From positions 2,727,001-2,791,000 of the forward strand of contig CATNEN010000003.1 of NCBI GenBank assembly GCA_950097015.1: 64,000 bases of DNA. The letters are read 5' to 3'. The first letter of the stretch is position 1; the number at the start of each line of letters is the position of its first letter. The DNA comes from Macrostomum hystrix (lineage: Eukaryota > Platyhelminthes > Macrostomidae). The position numbers were made by a program, and so were the translations under genes. A model generated the notes under the pieces. The model was given only the letters and a program-made list of their open reading frames with translations. It had not been told where the DNA came from and did not search any database. Positions 54,101 to 64,000 of the stretch are shown here, one piece after another.

Positions 54101-57100
54101 TACATCTCACCTTCTCTTATCTACATCTCACCCACTCTTATCTACATCTCACCCACTCTTATCTACATCTCACCCTCTCTTATATATATCTCACCCACTC
54201 TTATCTACATCTCACCCTCTCTTATATACATCTCACCCACTCTTATCTACATCTCACCCACTCTTATCTACATCTCACCCACTCTTATCTACATCTCACC
54301 TTCTCTTATATACATCTCACCCTCTCTTATCTACATCTCACCTTCTCTTATCTACATCTCACCTTCTCTTATCTACATCTCACCCTCTCTTATATACATC
54401 TCACCCTCTCTTATATACATCTCACCCTCTCTTATCTACATCTCACCTTCTCTTATCTACATCTCACCTTCTCTTATCTACATCTTACCCTCTCCTATCT
54501 ACATCTCCACTCTCCCATTACCCAACCCAGCAGTCTCTCACCTTTCTTCTCGCTCTCAGCCCGCAGCAGTTCCTCTCGCTGTCTAATAACTCCTGGCTCC
54601 AGGGCGTCCTTGTTCCAGTCCATCCACAGCCGACAGCGCGGCTGCAGACCGGTCAGCCAGCGATAGACCTGGATGACGATGCCCTCCTTGAAGTCCGCTT
54701 GAAATTTGCTGTAGCTGTGAGGAAACGCGTTGCAGTAGGCACTGTACACAGCCTGGGACAGAAGACTGGGGTAGCTCTGCGGTAGGCAGGGTCAGGTGAG
54801 ATAAACTGTGAGATTATCCAATAGAATTTGAGATATAAATTGCAAGATCATCAAATAAAACAGGTGAGATAAAAATGTGAGATTATCCAATAGAACAGGT
54901 GAGATAAACTGTGAGATTATCAAATAGAGGAGGTGAGATAAACTGTGAGATTATCCAATAGAGGAGGTGAGATAAACTGTGAGATTATCCAATAGAGCAG
55001 GTGAGATAAACTGTGAGATTATCCAATAGAGCAGGGGAGATAAACTGTGAGATTATCCAATAGAACAGGGGAGATAAACTGTGAGATTATCCAATAGAGC
55101 AGGGGAGATAAACTGTGAGATTATCCAATAGAACAGGGGAGATAAACTGTGAGATTATCCAATAGAACAGGTGAGATAAACTGTGAGATTATCCAATAGA
55201 ACAGGTGAGATAAACTGTGAGATTATCCAATAGAGCAGGGGAGATAAACTGTGAGATTATCGAATGAAACTGTTGAGATAAACAGACAAAACAAACCTTG
55301 AGAAAGGCGTCTCTAAAGTGCTCAACCTTGCACAGGAAGAGCAGCTGAGTATAGTTGTGAGCGATGCGATTATAAAAACGCGGCATCTCTGGCTTATCAT
55401 AGTCCTGGCCATAGTTTCCCAGGAAATGATGCCAGAATGAGTCTTGTAGAATGGCTCGAGACAAAGGCCCGAGGAAGCAACGATCTAGCTCGGTTTTGTA
55501 TTGACTCTGCGGATCAGACAGAATTAACGTTTCTAAAGTTCGTTACTTTCGTTTCATTTTATTAATTTCCGAAGACGTCAAAATCAATTGCGTGAAAAAA
55601 TAATAGCGTTTTCTATATCTCTATAAATAATAGGGCGTCGGACTCACAACTTGAATGTCGGGGGTTCGATTCCCGACTCGAATGGAACAATTTGTGTCCC
55701 TTAGCAAGACACTTAACTCTGCATTGCTTCAGTTCACCCACCTGTTAAATGGGTGCGAGCATTAGCTGGGATAAATGAGGGTGGGTGTGACGTCACCCCA
55801 GTCCATGGACTGAACAGCCGTACGCAGCCTTCAGATGCGCCGCTCAATAGCTGCGGCTGTGCTGTCGGCTGCACATCTGGCCCGATTGGGGCAGGTGTAA
55901 TCAATTATTATTATTATTACTAGCGTGAAAAATAGTTTTCTAAGAAAACTAACGAAAATCGTGTTTCTTTAGAAAGTAACGAATAAATAGTTTTAATCGT
56001 TAACTTTTTTAACGCGCAGATGCAGATACCTGTATAATTAGGCACATTCGATGATGATGTAGAAAACCTTAAAAAAGTACATTTTTCAATGACTTAAACA
56101 ACTAGTTCGCAGACAAAAAAGTCAGCTCACCGAAAAATGACATCTTTGAGCACCGATCACTCGAATCAGAATGTCAACAGGCTGCACACCGCACGGCAGC
56201 GGCGTCAACTCGCGCTGATTGAAGCCAGGAAATAAGCACAGCTGCAATTCAGACAAGGGATAGAATGAGACTGGTGAGACTAGAGATTGGATGGGAGGGT
56301 GAGACTAGAGATTGGATGAGACTGGTGAGACTAGAGATTGGATGAGACTGGTGAGACTAGAGATTGGATGGGAGGGTGAGACTAGAGATTGGATGAGAAG
56401 GGTGAGACTAGAGATTGGATGAGAAGGGTGAGACTAGAGATTGGATGAGAAGGGTGAGACTAGAGATTGGATGGGAGGGTGAGACTAGAGATTGGATGAG
56501 ACTGGTGAGACTAGAGATCGGATGGGAGGGTGAGACTAGAGATTGGATGAGACTGGTGAGACTAGAGATCGGATGGGAGGGTGAGACTAGAGATTGGATG
56601 AGACTGGTGAGACTAGAGATTGGATGGGAGGGTGAGACTAGAGATTGGATGAGACTGGTGAGACTAGAGATTGGATGGGAGGGTGAGACTAGAGATTGGA
56701 TGAGAAGGGTGAGACTAGAGATCGGATGGGAGGGTGAGACTAGGGATTGGATGGGAGGGTGAGACTAGAGATTGGATGAGACTGGTGAGACTAGAGATCG
56801 GATGAGAGGGTGAGACTAGAGATCGGATGGGAGGGTGAGACTAGAGATTCGATGAGACTGGTGAGACTAGAGATTGGATGGGAGGGTGAGACTAGAGATT
56901 GGATGAGACTGGTGAGACTAGAGATTGGATGAGAGGGTGAGACTAGAGATCGGATGGGAGGGTGAGACTAGAGATCGGATGGGAGGGTGAGACTAGAGAT
57001 TGGATGAGACTGGTGAGACTAGAGATTGGATGGGAGGGTGAGACTAGAGATTGGATGGGAGGGTGAGACTAGAGATTGGATGAGAAGGGTGAGACTAGAG

Positions 57101-60100
57101 ATTGGATGAGAAGGGTGAGACTAGAGATTGGATGGGAGGGTGAGACTAGAGATTGGATGAGACTGGTGAGACTAGAGATTGGATGGGAGGGTGAGACTAG
57201 AGATTGGATGAGACTGGTGAGACTAGAGATTGGATGAGAGGGTGAGACTAGAGATCGGATGGGAGGGTGAGACTAGAGATCGGATGGGAGGGTGAGACTA
57301 GAGATTGGATGAGACTGGTGAGACTAGAGATTGGATGGGAGGGTGAGACTAGAGATTGGATGGGAGGGTGAGACTAGAGATTGGATGAGAAGGGTGAGAC
57401 TAGAGATTGGATGAGAAGGGTGAGACTAGAGATTGGATGGGAGGGTGAGACTAGAGATTGGATGAGACTGGTGAGACTAGAGATCGGATGGGAGGGTGAG
57501 ACTAGAGATTGGATGAGACTGGTGAGACTAGAGATCGGATGGGAGGGTGAGACTAGAGATTGGATGAGACTGGTGAGACTAGAGATTGGATGGGAGGGTG
57601 AGACTAGAGATTGGATGAGACTGGTGAGACTAGAGATTGGATGGGAGGGTGAGACTAGAGATTGGATGAGAAGGGTGAGACTAGAGATTGGATGGGAGGT
57701 GAGACTAGAGATTGGATGGGAGGGTGAGACTAGAGATTGGATGAGACTGGTGAGACTAGAGATTGGATGGGAGGGTGAGACTAGAGATTGGATGAGACTG
57801 GTGAGACTAGAGATTGGATGAGACTGGTGAGACTAGAGATTGGATGAGAAGGGTGAGACTAGAGATTGGATGGGAAGGGTGAGACTAGAGATTGGATGGG
57901 AGGGTGAGACTAGAGATTGGATGAGACTGGTGAGACTAGAGATTGGATGGGAGGGTGAGACTAGAGATTGGATGAGACTGGTGAGACTAGAGATTGGATG
58001 GGAGGGTGAGACTAGAGATTGGATGAGAAGGGTGAGACTAGAGATTGGATGAGAAGGGTGAGACTAGAGATTGGATGAGAAGGGTGAGACTAGAGATTGG
58101 ATGAGAAGGGTGAGACTAGAGATTGGATGGGAGGGTGAGACTAGAGATTGGATGAGAAGGGTGAGACTAGAGATTGGATGGGAGGGTGAGACTAGAGATT
58201 GGATGAGAAGGGTGAGACTAGAGATCAGATGAGATTGTGAGATTGTGAGAAATAATAGGGATTATATTGGATTGGGATGTAGCAAAGACATTAGTTAGAT
58301 ATTTCGATAAATCAATCATGCTAAGCTGTAACTGACCTCAACAAACTGAGGCCTGTCGCTTTGAGCACCCTTCGGTGCCATGTAGAAATTTGAACTCTTC
58401 TTTTGCATGGAAATCTTTTCGATTCTCTTCACCCGGTCAGAATTAGGCAGACCAAAATCTGTTTCGATGTCAAGGCGAAGAAGATGGATTTGGAAAATGC
58501 AATATTCTAAACAAACTAGAAATTTGATTTAAAAATGACTACAACACTTTAATTGTTTAGTTCAATTTCAATATGGATCTACCGTTTTAACGTACATAAG
58601 AACATTAAGACATTATATGTTAGTTAATTAAAGTTAAGTAAAAGCCATCTGATTATAAAGCAATAAGTAATTAATAAGTGCTAGTTTGACTTGACTGATG
58701 GACACCTCTATCTAACTGATGGACATCTCTATCTAACAGATGGACATCTTTATCTAACTGATGGACATCTCTATCTAACTGATGGACACCTCTGTCTAAC
58801 TGATGGACACCTCTGTCTAACTGATGGACACATCTGTCTAACAGATGGACACCTCTATCTAACAGATGGACACCTCAATCTAACTGATGGACACCTCTAT
58901 CTAACAGATGGACACCTCGGTCTAATAGATGGACACCTCTGTCTAACTGATGGACACATCTGTCTAACAGATGGACATCTCTATCTAACTGATGGACATC
59001 TCTGTCTAACTGATGGACACCTCTGTCTAACTGATGGACACCTCTGTCTAACAGGTGGACACTTCTGTCTAACTGATGGACACCTCTATCTAACTGATGG
59101 ACACCTCTATCTAACTGATGGACACCTCTATCTAACTGATGGACACCTCTATCTAACTGATGGACACCTCTGTCTAACTGATGGACACCTCTGTATAACT
59201 GATGGACACCTCTATCTAACTGATGGACACCTCTATCTAACTGATGGACACCTCTGTCTAACTGATGGACACATCTGTCTAACAGATGGACACCTCTATC
59301 TAACTGATGGACACCTTTGTCTATCTAACTGATGGACACCTCTGTCTAACAGATGGACACCTCTATCTAACTGATGGACATCTCTGTCTAACTGATGGAC
59401 ACTTCTGTCTAACTGATGGACACCTCTATCTAACAAATGGACAACTCTATATAACAGATGGACACCTCTATCTAACAGATGGACACCTCTGTCTAACAGG
59501 TAAACACGTCTGTCTAACAGATGAACATTTCTGTTTATCAGGTAGAAAAATGTAGCTATTATTAACTTCTTGTCGTGATTATTTCTTTTTAGTTATTCAC
59601 AGCAGGAATCTATTATGACATCGAGCACACATGGATTTATATAGAAAAACTGGTTCTTACTGGTTCCAAAAGTATACACTCCGGCAAATTTAGTTTTCTC
59701 AACCATTTGCTGATCTGATTGTTGAACAATATTAAAACAGTAATTAATCATTATCTATTATGCGTCTTTTATAAAGTGCCATAAAAATCGCCATTAAATA
59801 CTGTTAGTAGGCAAAAAGCACATGATTACGTAAATACGAGCTCGTACTCTGAAAACATATCGATAAACATTGACAATAAACGATAAAAGAACTACAGGAA
59901 TAGCAGCTAATTAAATAGTAAAAATTTATAATCAATCATTTCATCTCACCAAGCGTCACCATAGGATTTGGCGTTGTGTAAATCTTTTGTTTGGCTTAGT
60001 AAAACAAATTTTAGTTTTAAAGTAGATTGAAAGTTAAAGAACTAAGTGCATTTAAATCGATATTACTTGAATTAATAGCGGATGAACATAATTTGCATAA

Positions 60101-61222
60101 TTTGCATAGAACTGTACGTATATAGGTAAAATTAGCTCGACAATGTACACAAAAATTTACAAAGTATGTACATATTAATGTACATATGTGAATGTACGTG
60201 ACAAAGCACGCTAATGTACATTGATGTACATAAAGATGTACATGAAAATTCAAGCGAAAAAATGAATGCCTATTTAAGAGCTTACCGGTGACAATATCCT
60301 CAGCACTCATATTAGCCCTGACGTCAATGTCGTCAATAAACAGGCTCTCCTTGGAAACAGCGTCCGGGGTGAATTCCTTCAGCTTCCGATCGAGACGACC
60401 GATGCGCTGATTGATGAGATCCACCGAGCCGATTTGAAAGGCTAGATTTTAGGCGGGTAGTTTCTATGAATATTCTCATTCTCGCAGTAAGTTTTCCTTT
60501 TCACTCAAATCTTCTAATCCTAGTCTTCCCCTTCTCACCCTAGTCTTCACATTCCCTCCCTAATCTTCCCATTCTCACCCTAATCTTCCCCTTCTCACCC
60601 TAATCTTCCCCTTCTCACCCTAATCTTCCCTTTCTCACCCTAATCTTGTGACCCTAATTTTCTTATTCTCACCCTAATCTTCCCCTTCTGACCCTAATCT
60701 TCTGATTCTTTCGTCTAATCTTCCCTTTCTCTGACCCTAATTTTCCTTTTCTCACCCTAATCTTCCCCCTTCTCACCCTAATCTTCTGATTCTTTCGTCT
60801 AATCTTCCCTTTCTCTGACCCTAATTTTCCTTTTCCCACCATTATCTTACCCTGTTCACCCTAATCTTCTGATTCTTTCGTCTAAACTTCCCTTTCTCAC
60901 CCTATCTTCCCTTTCTCACCCTAATCTTCCTCTTCTCACCCTAATCTTCCCCTTCTCACCCTAATCTTCCTCTTCTCACCCTAATCTTCCCCTTCTCACT
61001 CAATCTTCCCACTCTTCCCCTAATCCTCCCCTTTTAAAAAATCTTCAGGTTGAACTTACGCGATCTACTCTGGCTCTGTTTCTCATATTGAGCCACAAAT
61101 TTTCTATGCGTGTCCTGATCCAGCGGCACTTCAGTGTCAAAGTGCAGCATAGGAGAGCCGTTTCTGTTCAGGTAGTTCATAATTAAGGCGGGAAGTTGTA
61201 CTGGAAGTTGTAAAGCGTGCAT
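50223..61222 (-). CDS. FAM227 (FWWh domain) family protein
   Basis: Nine exons on the minus strand: 61222-61060, 60441-60286, 58458-58337, 56241-56131, 55506-55297, 54776-54542, 51259-51021, 50940-50666 and 50421-50223. They give about 569 aa, and all eight junctions agree in phase. The core matches FAM227/FWWh: SVDLINQRIGRLDRKL (exon 2), LFPGFNQRELTPLP and VQPVDILIRVI (exon 4), LSRAILQDSFWHHFLGNY and FYNRIAHNYTQLLF (exon 5), YCNAFPHSYSKFQADFKEG and WLTGLQPRC (exon 6), LVFNTNGRSPMIRQFL (exon 8). The final exon is Arg/Ala-rich. Exon 7 encodes a 13-Gln tract. The ATG at 61222-61220 is the first in-frame start; an upstream exon cannot be excluded. The exon 7 donor could be GTCTGT or, six bases earlier, GTCAGG. 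The function is poorly known; relatives are enriched in ciliated and male germ cells. Confidence 0.92.
50440..50648. repeat. 21-bp minisatellite in FAM227 intron 8
   Basis: About 10 copies of a unit containing GAACAGGTAAGACAGGTTGA. It fills nearly the whole 244-nt intron from about 17 nt after the donor to the acceptor side. Confidence 0.95.
51108..51146 (-). repeat. Coding CAG tract (polyglutamine) in FAM227 exon 7
   Basis: Thirteen codons on the minus strand: five CAG, one CAA, seven CAG. In-frame within exon 7, in a Ser/Ala/Thr-rich low-complexity stretch. Confidence 0.9.
51262..51945. repeat. 41-bp minisatellite abutting the FAM227 exon 7 acceptor
   Basis: About 16 copies of a unit containing GGAACAGAATGGATTGCTAG then TCTAGCCTCTCAGTGGGTGA. 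On the gene strand the native acceptor region reads CTGTTCCTTCGCCCACTTTC..CAG and the unit reads CTGTTCCTTCACCCACTGAG..TAG. The repeat is therefore a copy of the 3' splice-site region. Confidence 0.95.
51946..52224. other. FAM227 intron 6, unique part
   Basis: AT-rich, nothing recognised. Confidence 0.4.
52225..52720. repeat. 17-bp minisatellite in FAM227 intron 6
   Basis: About 28 copies of GGTTCGGGGAAGTTTCG, with TTAAGGGAAG and TTTGGGGAAG variants mixed in short blocks. Confidence 0.96.
52721..53192. other. FAM227 intron 6, unique part
   Basis: AT-rich intron DNA between two arrays, no features recognised. Confidence 0.4.
53195..54510. repeat. 21-bp minisatellite in FAM227 intron 6
   Basis: About 62 copies of a unit containing TCTACATCTCACCCTCTCTT. 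On the gene strand it reads GGTGAGATGTAGATAAGAGA and starts about 30 nt after the exon 6 donor GGTGAGAGACT, which the unit resembles. A 21-bp unit keeps two plus frames open for about 500 codons; these are not genes. Confidence 0.97.
54795..55275. repeat. 34-bp minisatellite filling FAM227 intron 5
   Basis: About 14 copies of a unit containing AAACTGTGAGATTATCCAAT and AGAACAGGTGAGAT. The 520-nt intron consists almost only of this array plus the splice sites at each end. Confidence 0.97.
55630..55920 (+). mobile_element. tRNA-derived SINE, 5'-truncated, FAM227 intron 4
   Basis: Highly similar to the copy at 5146-5440, starting inside the tRNA-like head (GGGCGTCGGACTCAC) with an intact B box GGGTTCGATTCCC. 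It carries an extra GTGCGAGCATTAGCTGGGAT-type segment after TTAAATGGG and ends in (ATT)n. Confidence 0.9.
56265..58240. repeat. 25/26-bp minisatellite filling FAM227 intron 3
   Basis: About 77 copies of a unit beginning GAGACTAGAGATTGGATGGG (25 bp, then AGGGT) or with GATGAGACTGGT (26 bp). The variant order starting at 56415 is repeated at 57381 (offset 966), and a second block pair is about 304 bp apart. Mixed 25/26-bp units make frame use irregular. Confidence 0.97.
58692..59540. repeat. 21-bp minisatellite in FAM227 intron 2
   Basis: About 40 copies of a unit containing CTAACTGATGGACACCTCTA, with AACAGATGG and ACCTCTGT variants. It gives an artefactual Thr-Asp-Gly-His-Leu repeat ORF on the plus strand. 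Confidence 0.97.
59541..60285. other. FAM227 intron 2, unique part
   Basis: AT-rich. A cluster of degenerate GTACATN repeats (AATGTACATATGTGAATGTA and relatives) runs from about 60110 to 60245. Otherwise nothing recognised. Confidence 0.5.
60517..61020. repeat. ~20-bp minisatellite in FAM227 intron 1
   Basis: About 25 copies, many imperfect, of CTCACCCTAATCTTCCCCTT. On the gene strand it contains GGGTGAGAAGGGGAAG and begins about 40 nt after the exon 1 donor. Confidence 0.95.
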
Positions 61223-61344
61223 AAAACCGTGAATTCATTCATTTGCAGAGAAAATAGAGTTTGTATCTAACTGTTGAGAGCTTCTGACTTCCGATCAATT
61301 CGTGAAAAAGAAAATATGTCTATAAAACAAAAACCACACTAAGT

Positions 61345-61485
61345 TAGAGGTTCTAGCTGGGATAAAAAATTGGGTGGGTGTGTCAGCCTCCAAAGTCCAC
61401 GGACTGAACAGATGTACAGATCCTTGGGAAGTCCCTTTAAATAGCTGCGGCTGTGCATTGGGCTGCACATCTGGTGACTAGATTC
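61345..61485 (+). mobile_element. SINE 3' fragment
   Basis: Matches the 3' half of the 5146/55630 SINE (GCTGGGATAAA, CGGACTGAACAG, AATAGCTGCGGCTGTGC, GGCTGCACATCTGG) with more divergence and no tRNA head. It lies upstream of the FAM227 start. Confidence 0.75.
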
Positions 61486-62114
61486 TGGTGCTATTTAAAT
61501 TTTCTATTCTATATGCTTAATACACTACTGATTCGGATAGTTTAGTAGTGTAAAGCGGGTATTAAACAAAAACATTGATTGCTCGACAAGTAGAAAAAGC
61601 TAGGCAAATTTTATTTCATAAATTTTTACAATTACAAAAAACGGTAACAGCAATCTTTGTCAATTACAAATTTGTTTCTAAAAATAGAAAAGTATTTAAG
61701 GCCTCAAAGTATCAAGCTAAATTTATTAGAACAATGTACACCTATTTCATCCATACCAATCGTCAATAAAAATCACATGAGCGATAAAAAAGATTGAAAA
61801 GTGCAAAACTGCCGGGTCATACTAGAGGATTAAGCGGGTATTATTCTAGAAATAAAGCCAAAACTAGTAAATTGTAAACAAACTTTGGACGGAATAAGGA
61901 ATTTATTTTTACACAAAAAGCTGCTAAGGAATAAAGTACAAAATAAATCTAATTTAACTTAATCTTTTGCATACAATGAACTAGGCTTGTAAACGCGAAA
62001 AACCACATGTCTAAACAATTAAAAACTTCTGTCTTATAAATTTGCATAGCGTTACATGAAAACATTATTTAGGGTTGGCGGTATCTTTAAAAAACCTTCG
62101 TTTCTGTAAAGCTG
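61486..62114. other. Spacer between FAM227 and ERICH2-like genes
   Basis: AT-rich. The short plus ORF at 61575-61769 has no recognised motif. The FAM227 promoter should lie between here and 61223. Confidence 0.35.
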
Positions 62115-62930
62115 GTAACATTAAATAACGATCTAGGCTGTGTTTGTTGGCACTTCAAAGAACCGCAGGTATGGGATTGCCGGTAACTTTGATAAGCCGA
62201 ATGTTCAGGATTGGCGGCAACTTCAAAGAACTGCAGGTATGGGATTGGCGGTAGCTTCAAAGCACCACATGATTAGGATTGGCGGCAACTTCAAAGAACC
62301 GCAGGTATGGGATTGGTGGTAGCTTCAAAGCACCACATGATTAGGATTGGCGGCAACTTCAAATAACCGCAGGTATGGGATTGGCGGCAACTTCAAAGAA
62401 CCGCAGGTATGGGATTGGCGGTAGCTTCAAAGCACCACATGATTAGGATTGGCGGCAACTTCAAAGAACCGCAGGTATGGGATTGCCGGTAACTTTAATA
62501 AGCCGAAGGTTCAGGATTGGCGGCAACTTTAAAGAACCGCAGGCATGGGATTGGCGGTAGCTTCAAAGCACCACATGATTAGGATTGGAGGCAACTTCAA
62601 ATAACCGCAGGTATGGGATTGGCGGTAGCTTCAAAGCACCACATGATTAGGATTGGCGGCAACTTCAAAGAACCGCAGGTATGGGATTGCCGGTAACTTA
62701 AATAAGCGAAGGTTCAGGATTGGCGGTAACTTCAAAGAATCGCAGGCATGGGATTGGCGGTAGCTTCAAAGCACCACATGATTAGGATTGGAGGCAACTT
62801 CAAATAACCGCAGGTATGGGATTGGCGGCAACTTCAAAGAACCGCAGTTTAAAGATTGGCAGTTTACTTTCAAAGAAACGCAGGTTTAAGATTTGCGGCA
62901 ACTTCAAAGAGCCGCAGATTTAGGGGTACA
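62115..62930. repeat. ~34-bp minisatellite, dimeric organisation
   Basis: Alternating units: one containing GGATTGGCGGCAACTTCAAA then GAACCGCAGGTAT, the other containing GGCGGTAGCTTCAAAGCACC then ACATGATTA. About 24 monomers. Decayed copies trail to 62970. It lies 3' of the ERICH2-like gene. Confidence 0.95.
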
Positions 62931-63120
62931 TTCAAAGACCCGTAGCTTTATAGTCGGTGACTTAAAAGAGAACAGATTTTATGTTAACAGCACTTGAAAG
63001 TTCTTATGATTGTAGAAATCACCACAGGTGCGGCTTATAAACTCGAAGACAATATAGAGACCTCAAGTAATAATTAAAGCAAGTGAAGTTTCTAGGAAAT
63101 GAGTCGCTCCCAAAAGTTTT

Positions 63121-63807
63121 TCATCCACTTCCAGCTTTCGCAGCTGATCCATTGACAGAGCCGCTGTCAAGATTCTTCGCAGCAGAATCGCTTCCCAAAC
63201 CTTCGTCTTCTTCCGTTGCCTCTTCACCATCGCTGTCTTCATCCGCGTCGGTATCTTCGTCATCATCTTCGGAATCTGTGTCATCATCGTCGTCGTCGTC
63301 TTCATCGCCGGAGCTTATCTGATCCAGCAGCAGACGGTCTGAGATCACGGCGCGAAACTGCAACGCTTCCAGATTGTCCGGCTCGTACAGTAGAATCATT
63401 TCGCACAGCTTGGCCGCATTGTTGAAGTCCTTGGTCATGACGCACTCGATGAATTCCATCAGCAGCTCAGTAGGAGCCTCCCGTCGTCTAGGCGTGGCTG
63501 CGCCTGAACCATCGTGCGGCGTGCGGGCGCTACCGAGGCCGCTGTCCAGATTGCTGCGGCTTGTTGAAGACGCCGAAGCCGGAGCTGGAGGAACACGAGC
63601 CGCTGACGTCGCCGACGCCGAGGCCGACGCTGTGGCTGCAGCCGGTTGACGACGTCGGGATGCTGCGGCAGCTGGCGACACCACCGAAGGTGCCGAACCA
63701 GCTGGACGCTGCGAGACAGACAGCAGCGAGGACGCTGTCGGTGACAGCTGCGGTGGTGGCTTCCTTCCGCCGCCACTGCCGCCGCCGCCGCGAGAAGCTG
63801 TTGCCAT
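63121..63807 (-). CDS. ERICH2: ERICH2-like (glutamate-rich protein 2) protein
   Basis: One uninterrupted minus-strand frame of 228 codons from an ATG in a strong CACCATGG context to TGA at 63121-63123. Residues 1-110 are low-complexity Ser/Ala/Pro/Arg-rich. Residues 111-162 form the conserved block APTELLMEFIECVMTKDFNN, AAKLCEMILLYEPDNLEALQ, ending VISDRLLLDQ, which I recognise from ERICH2. Residues 167-204 are almost purely Asp/Glu/Ser, and the tail is Gly/Ser/Ala-rich. It lies about 1.9 kb upstream of the FAM227-like gene on the same strand. A 5' untranslated exon is possible (TGTTTATGTATTCAG precedes AGTCTGCC upstream). The function is not established; the vertebrate gene is mainly expressed in testis and ciliated tissue. 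Confidence 0.82.
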   Translation of the reverse strand: MATASRGGGGSGGGRKPPPQLSPTASSLLSVSQRPAGSAPSVVSPAAAASRRRQPAAATASASASATSAARVPPAPASASSTSRSNLDSGLGSARTPHDGSGAATPRRREAPTELLMEFIECVMTKDFNNAAKLCEMILLYEPDNLEALQFRAVISDRLLLDQISSGDEDDDDDDDTDSEDDDEDTDADEDSDGEEATEEDEGLGSDSAAKNLDSGSVNGSAAKAGSG

Positions 63808-64000
63808 GGTGATCTATGGCAGACTCTGAATACATAAACAATTATAATATTAATAGTAGTGCTACTGTGCTACTGTAATGATTTCATTTATCGAACGAAC
63901 TTAAAAACCTAAATTTAGCTTTCAAATTTCGAGCGCCATGTAAGGTCGAAGCTGTTAAAAGGAGAGGTCGAGACAAATCACGGAGGTCAATATACCAAAG
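63808..64000. other. 5' region of the ERICH2-like gene
   Basis: AT-rich upstream sequence containing a small ATT/AGT-rich tract (63842-63875). No promoter motif could be assigned. Confidence 0.35.

Overview
The window is nuclear DNA of an animal. Four genes have spliced or conserved metazoan products, tRNA-derived SINEs are present, and there is no sign of operons or ribosome binding sites. A ligand-gated-channel paralogue without a Cys-loop, motile-cilium-type genes (FAM227, ERICH2) and P-element/LINE/SINE content suggest an invertebrate, perhaps a lophotrochozoan. The species cannot be fixed from sequence alone.

All four host genes lie on the minus strand. From right to left: (1) ERICH2-like, one coding exon, 63121-63807. 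(2) FAM227 (FWWh-domain)-like, nine exons, 50223-61222, about 569 aa, with every exon junction phase-consistent. (3) A KCTD-type BTB gene, 27517-39970, with three firm exons plus a putative five-codon first exon. (4) A pentameric ligand-gated ion channel of the type lacking the Cys-loop, six exons, 1858-10559, continuing beyond the left edge. A complete, apparently very young P element (6188-9365) sits in the second intron of gene 4 on the opposite strand. It has 128-bp perfect inverted repeats, a perfect 8-bp target duplication and an intact THAP transposase with one 76-nt intron.

Most of the window is tandem repeat. About 30 separate minisatellite families fill the introns and spacers, including a 39-bp satellite over 8.4 kb (40693-49125), a 46-bp array over 4 kb (28852-32845) and a 27-bp G/C-skewed array over 3 kb (12858-15815). 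Several show higher-order duplication of 0.3-3.6 kb. Nearly every long intron has its own private family, often starting within tens of bases of a splice site. In at least two cases the repeat unit is a copy of the splice-site region itself. Many families share a GGTGAGA core resembling a 5' splice site, and unit lengths cluster near 20-23 bp and 39-41 bp. I regard this splice-site-linked minisatellite expansion, together with the P element, as the most notable content.

Other mobile DNA comprises three copies or fragments of one tRNA-derived SINE (5146, 55630, 61345), a second SINE family inserted inside a GA-rich array (36664-37046), a degenerate tRNA-headed element (2040), a LINE C-terminal fragment (985-1389), a long inverted repeat (107-922) and a foldback-like element whose arms are tandem repeats (11197-12302). 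The very long ORFs inside arrays follow from unit composition and are not genes.
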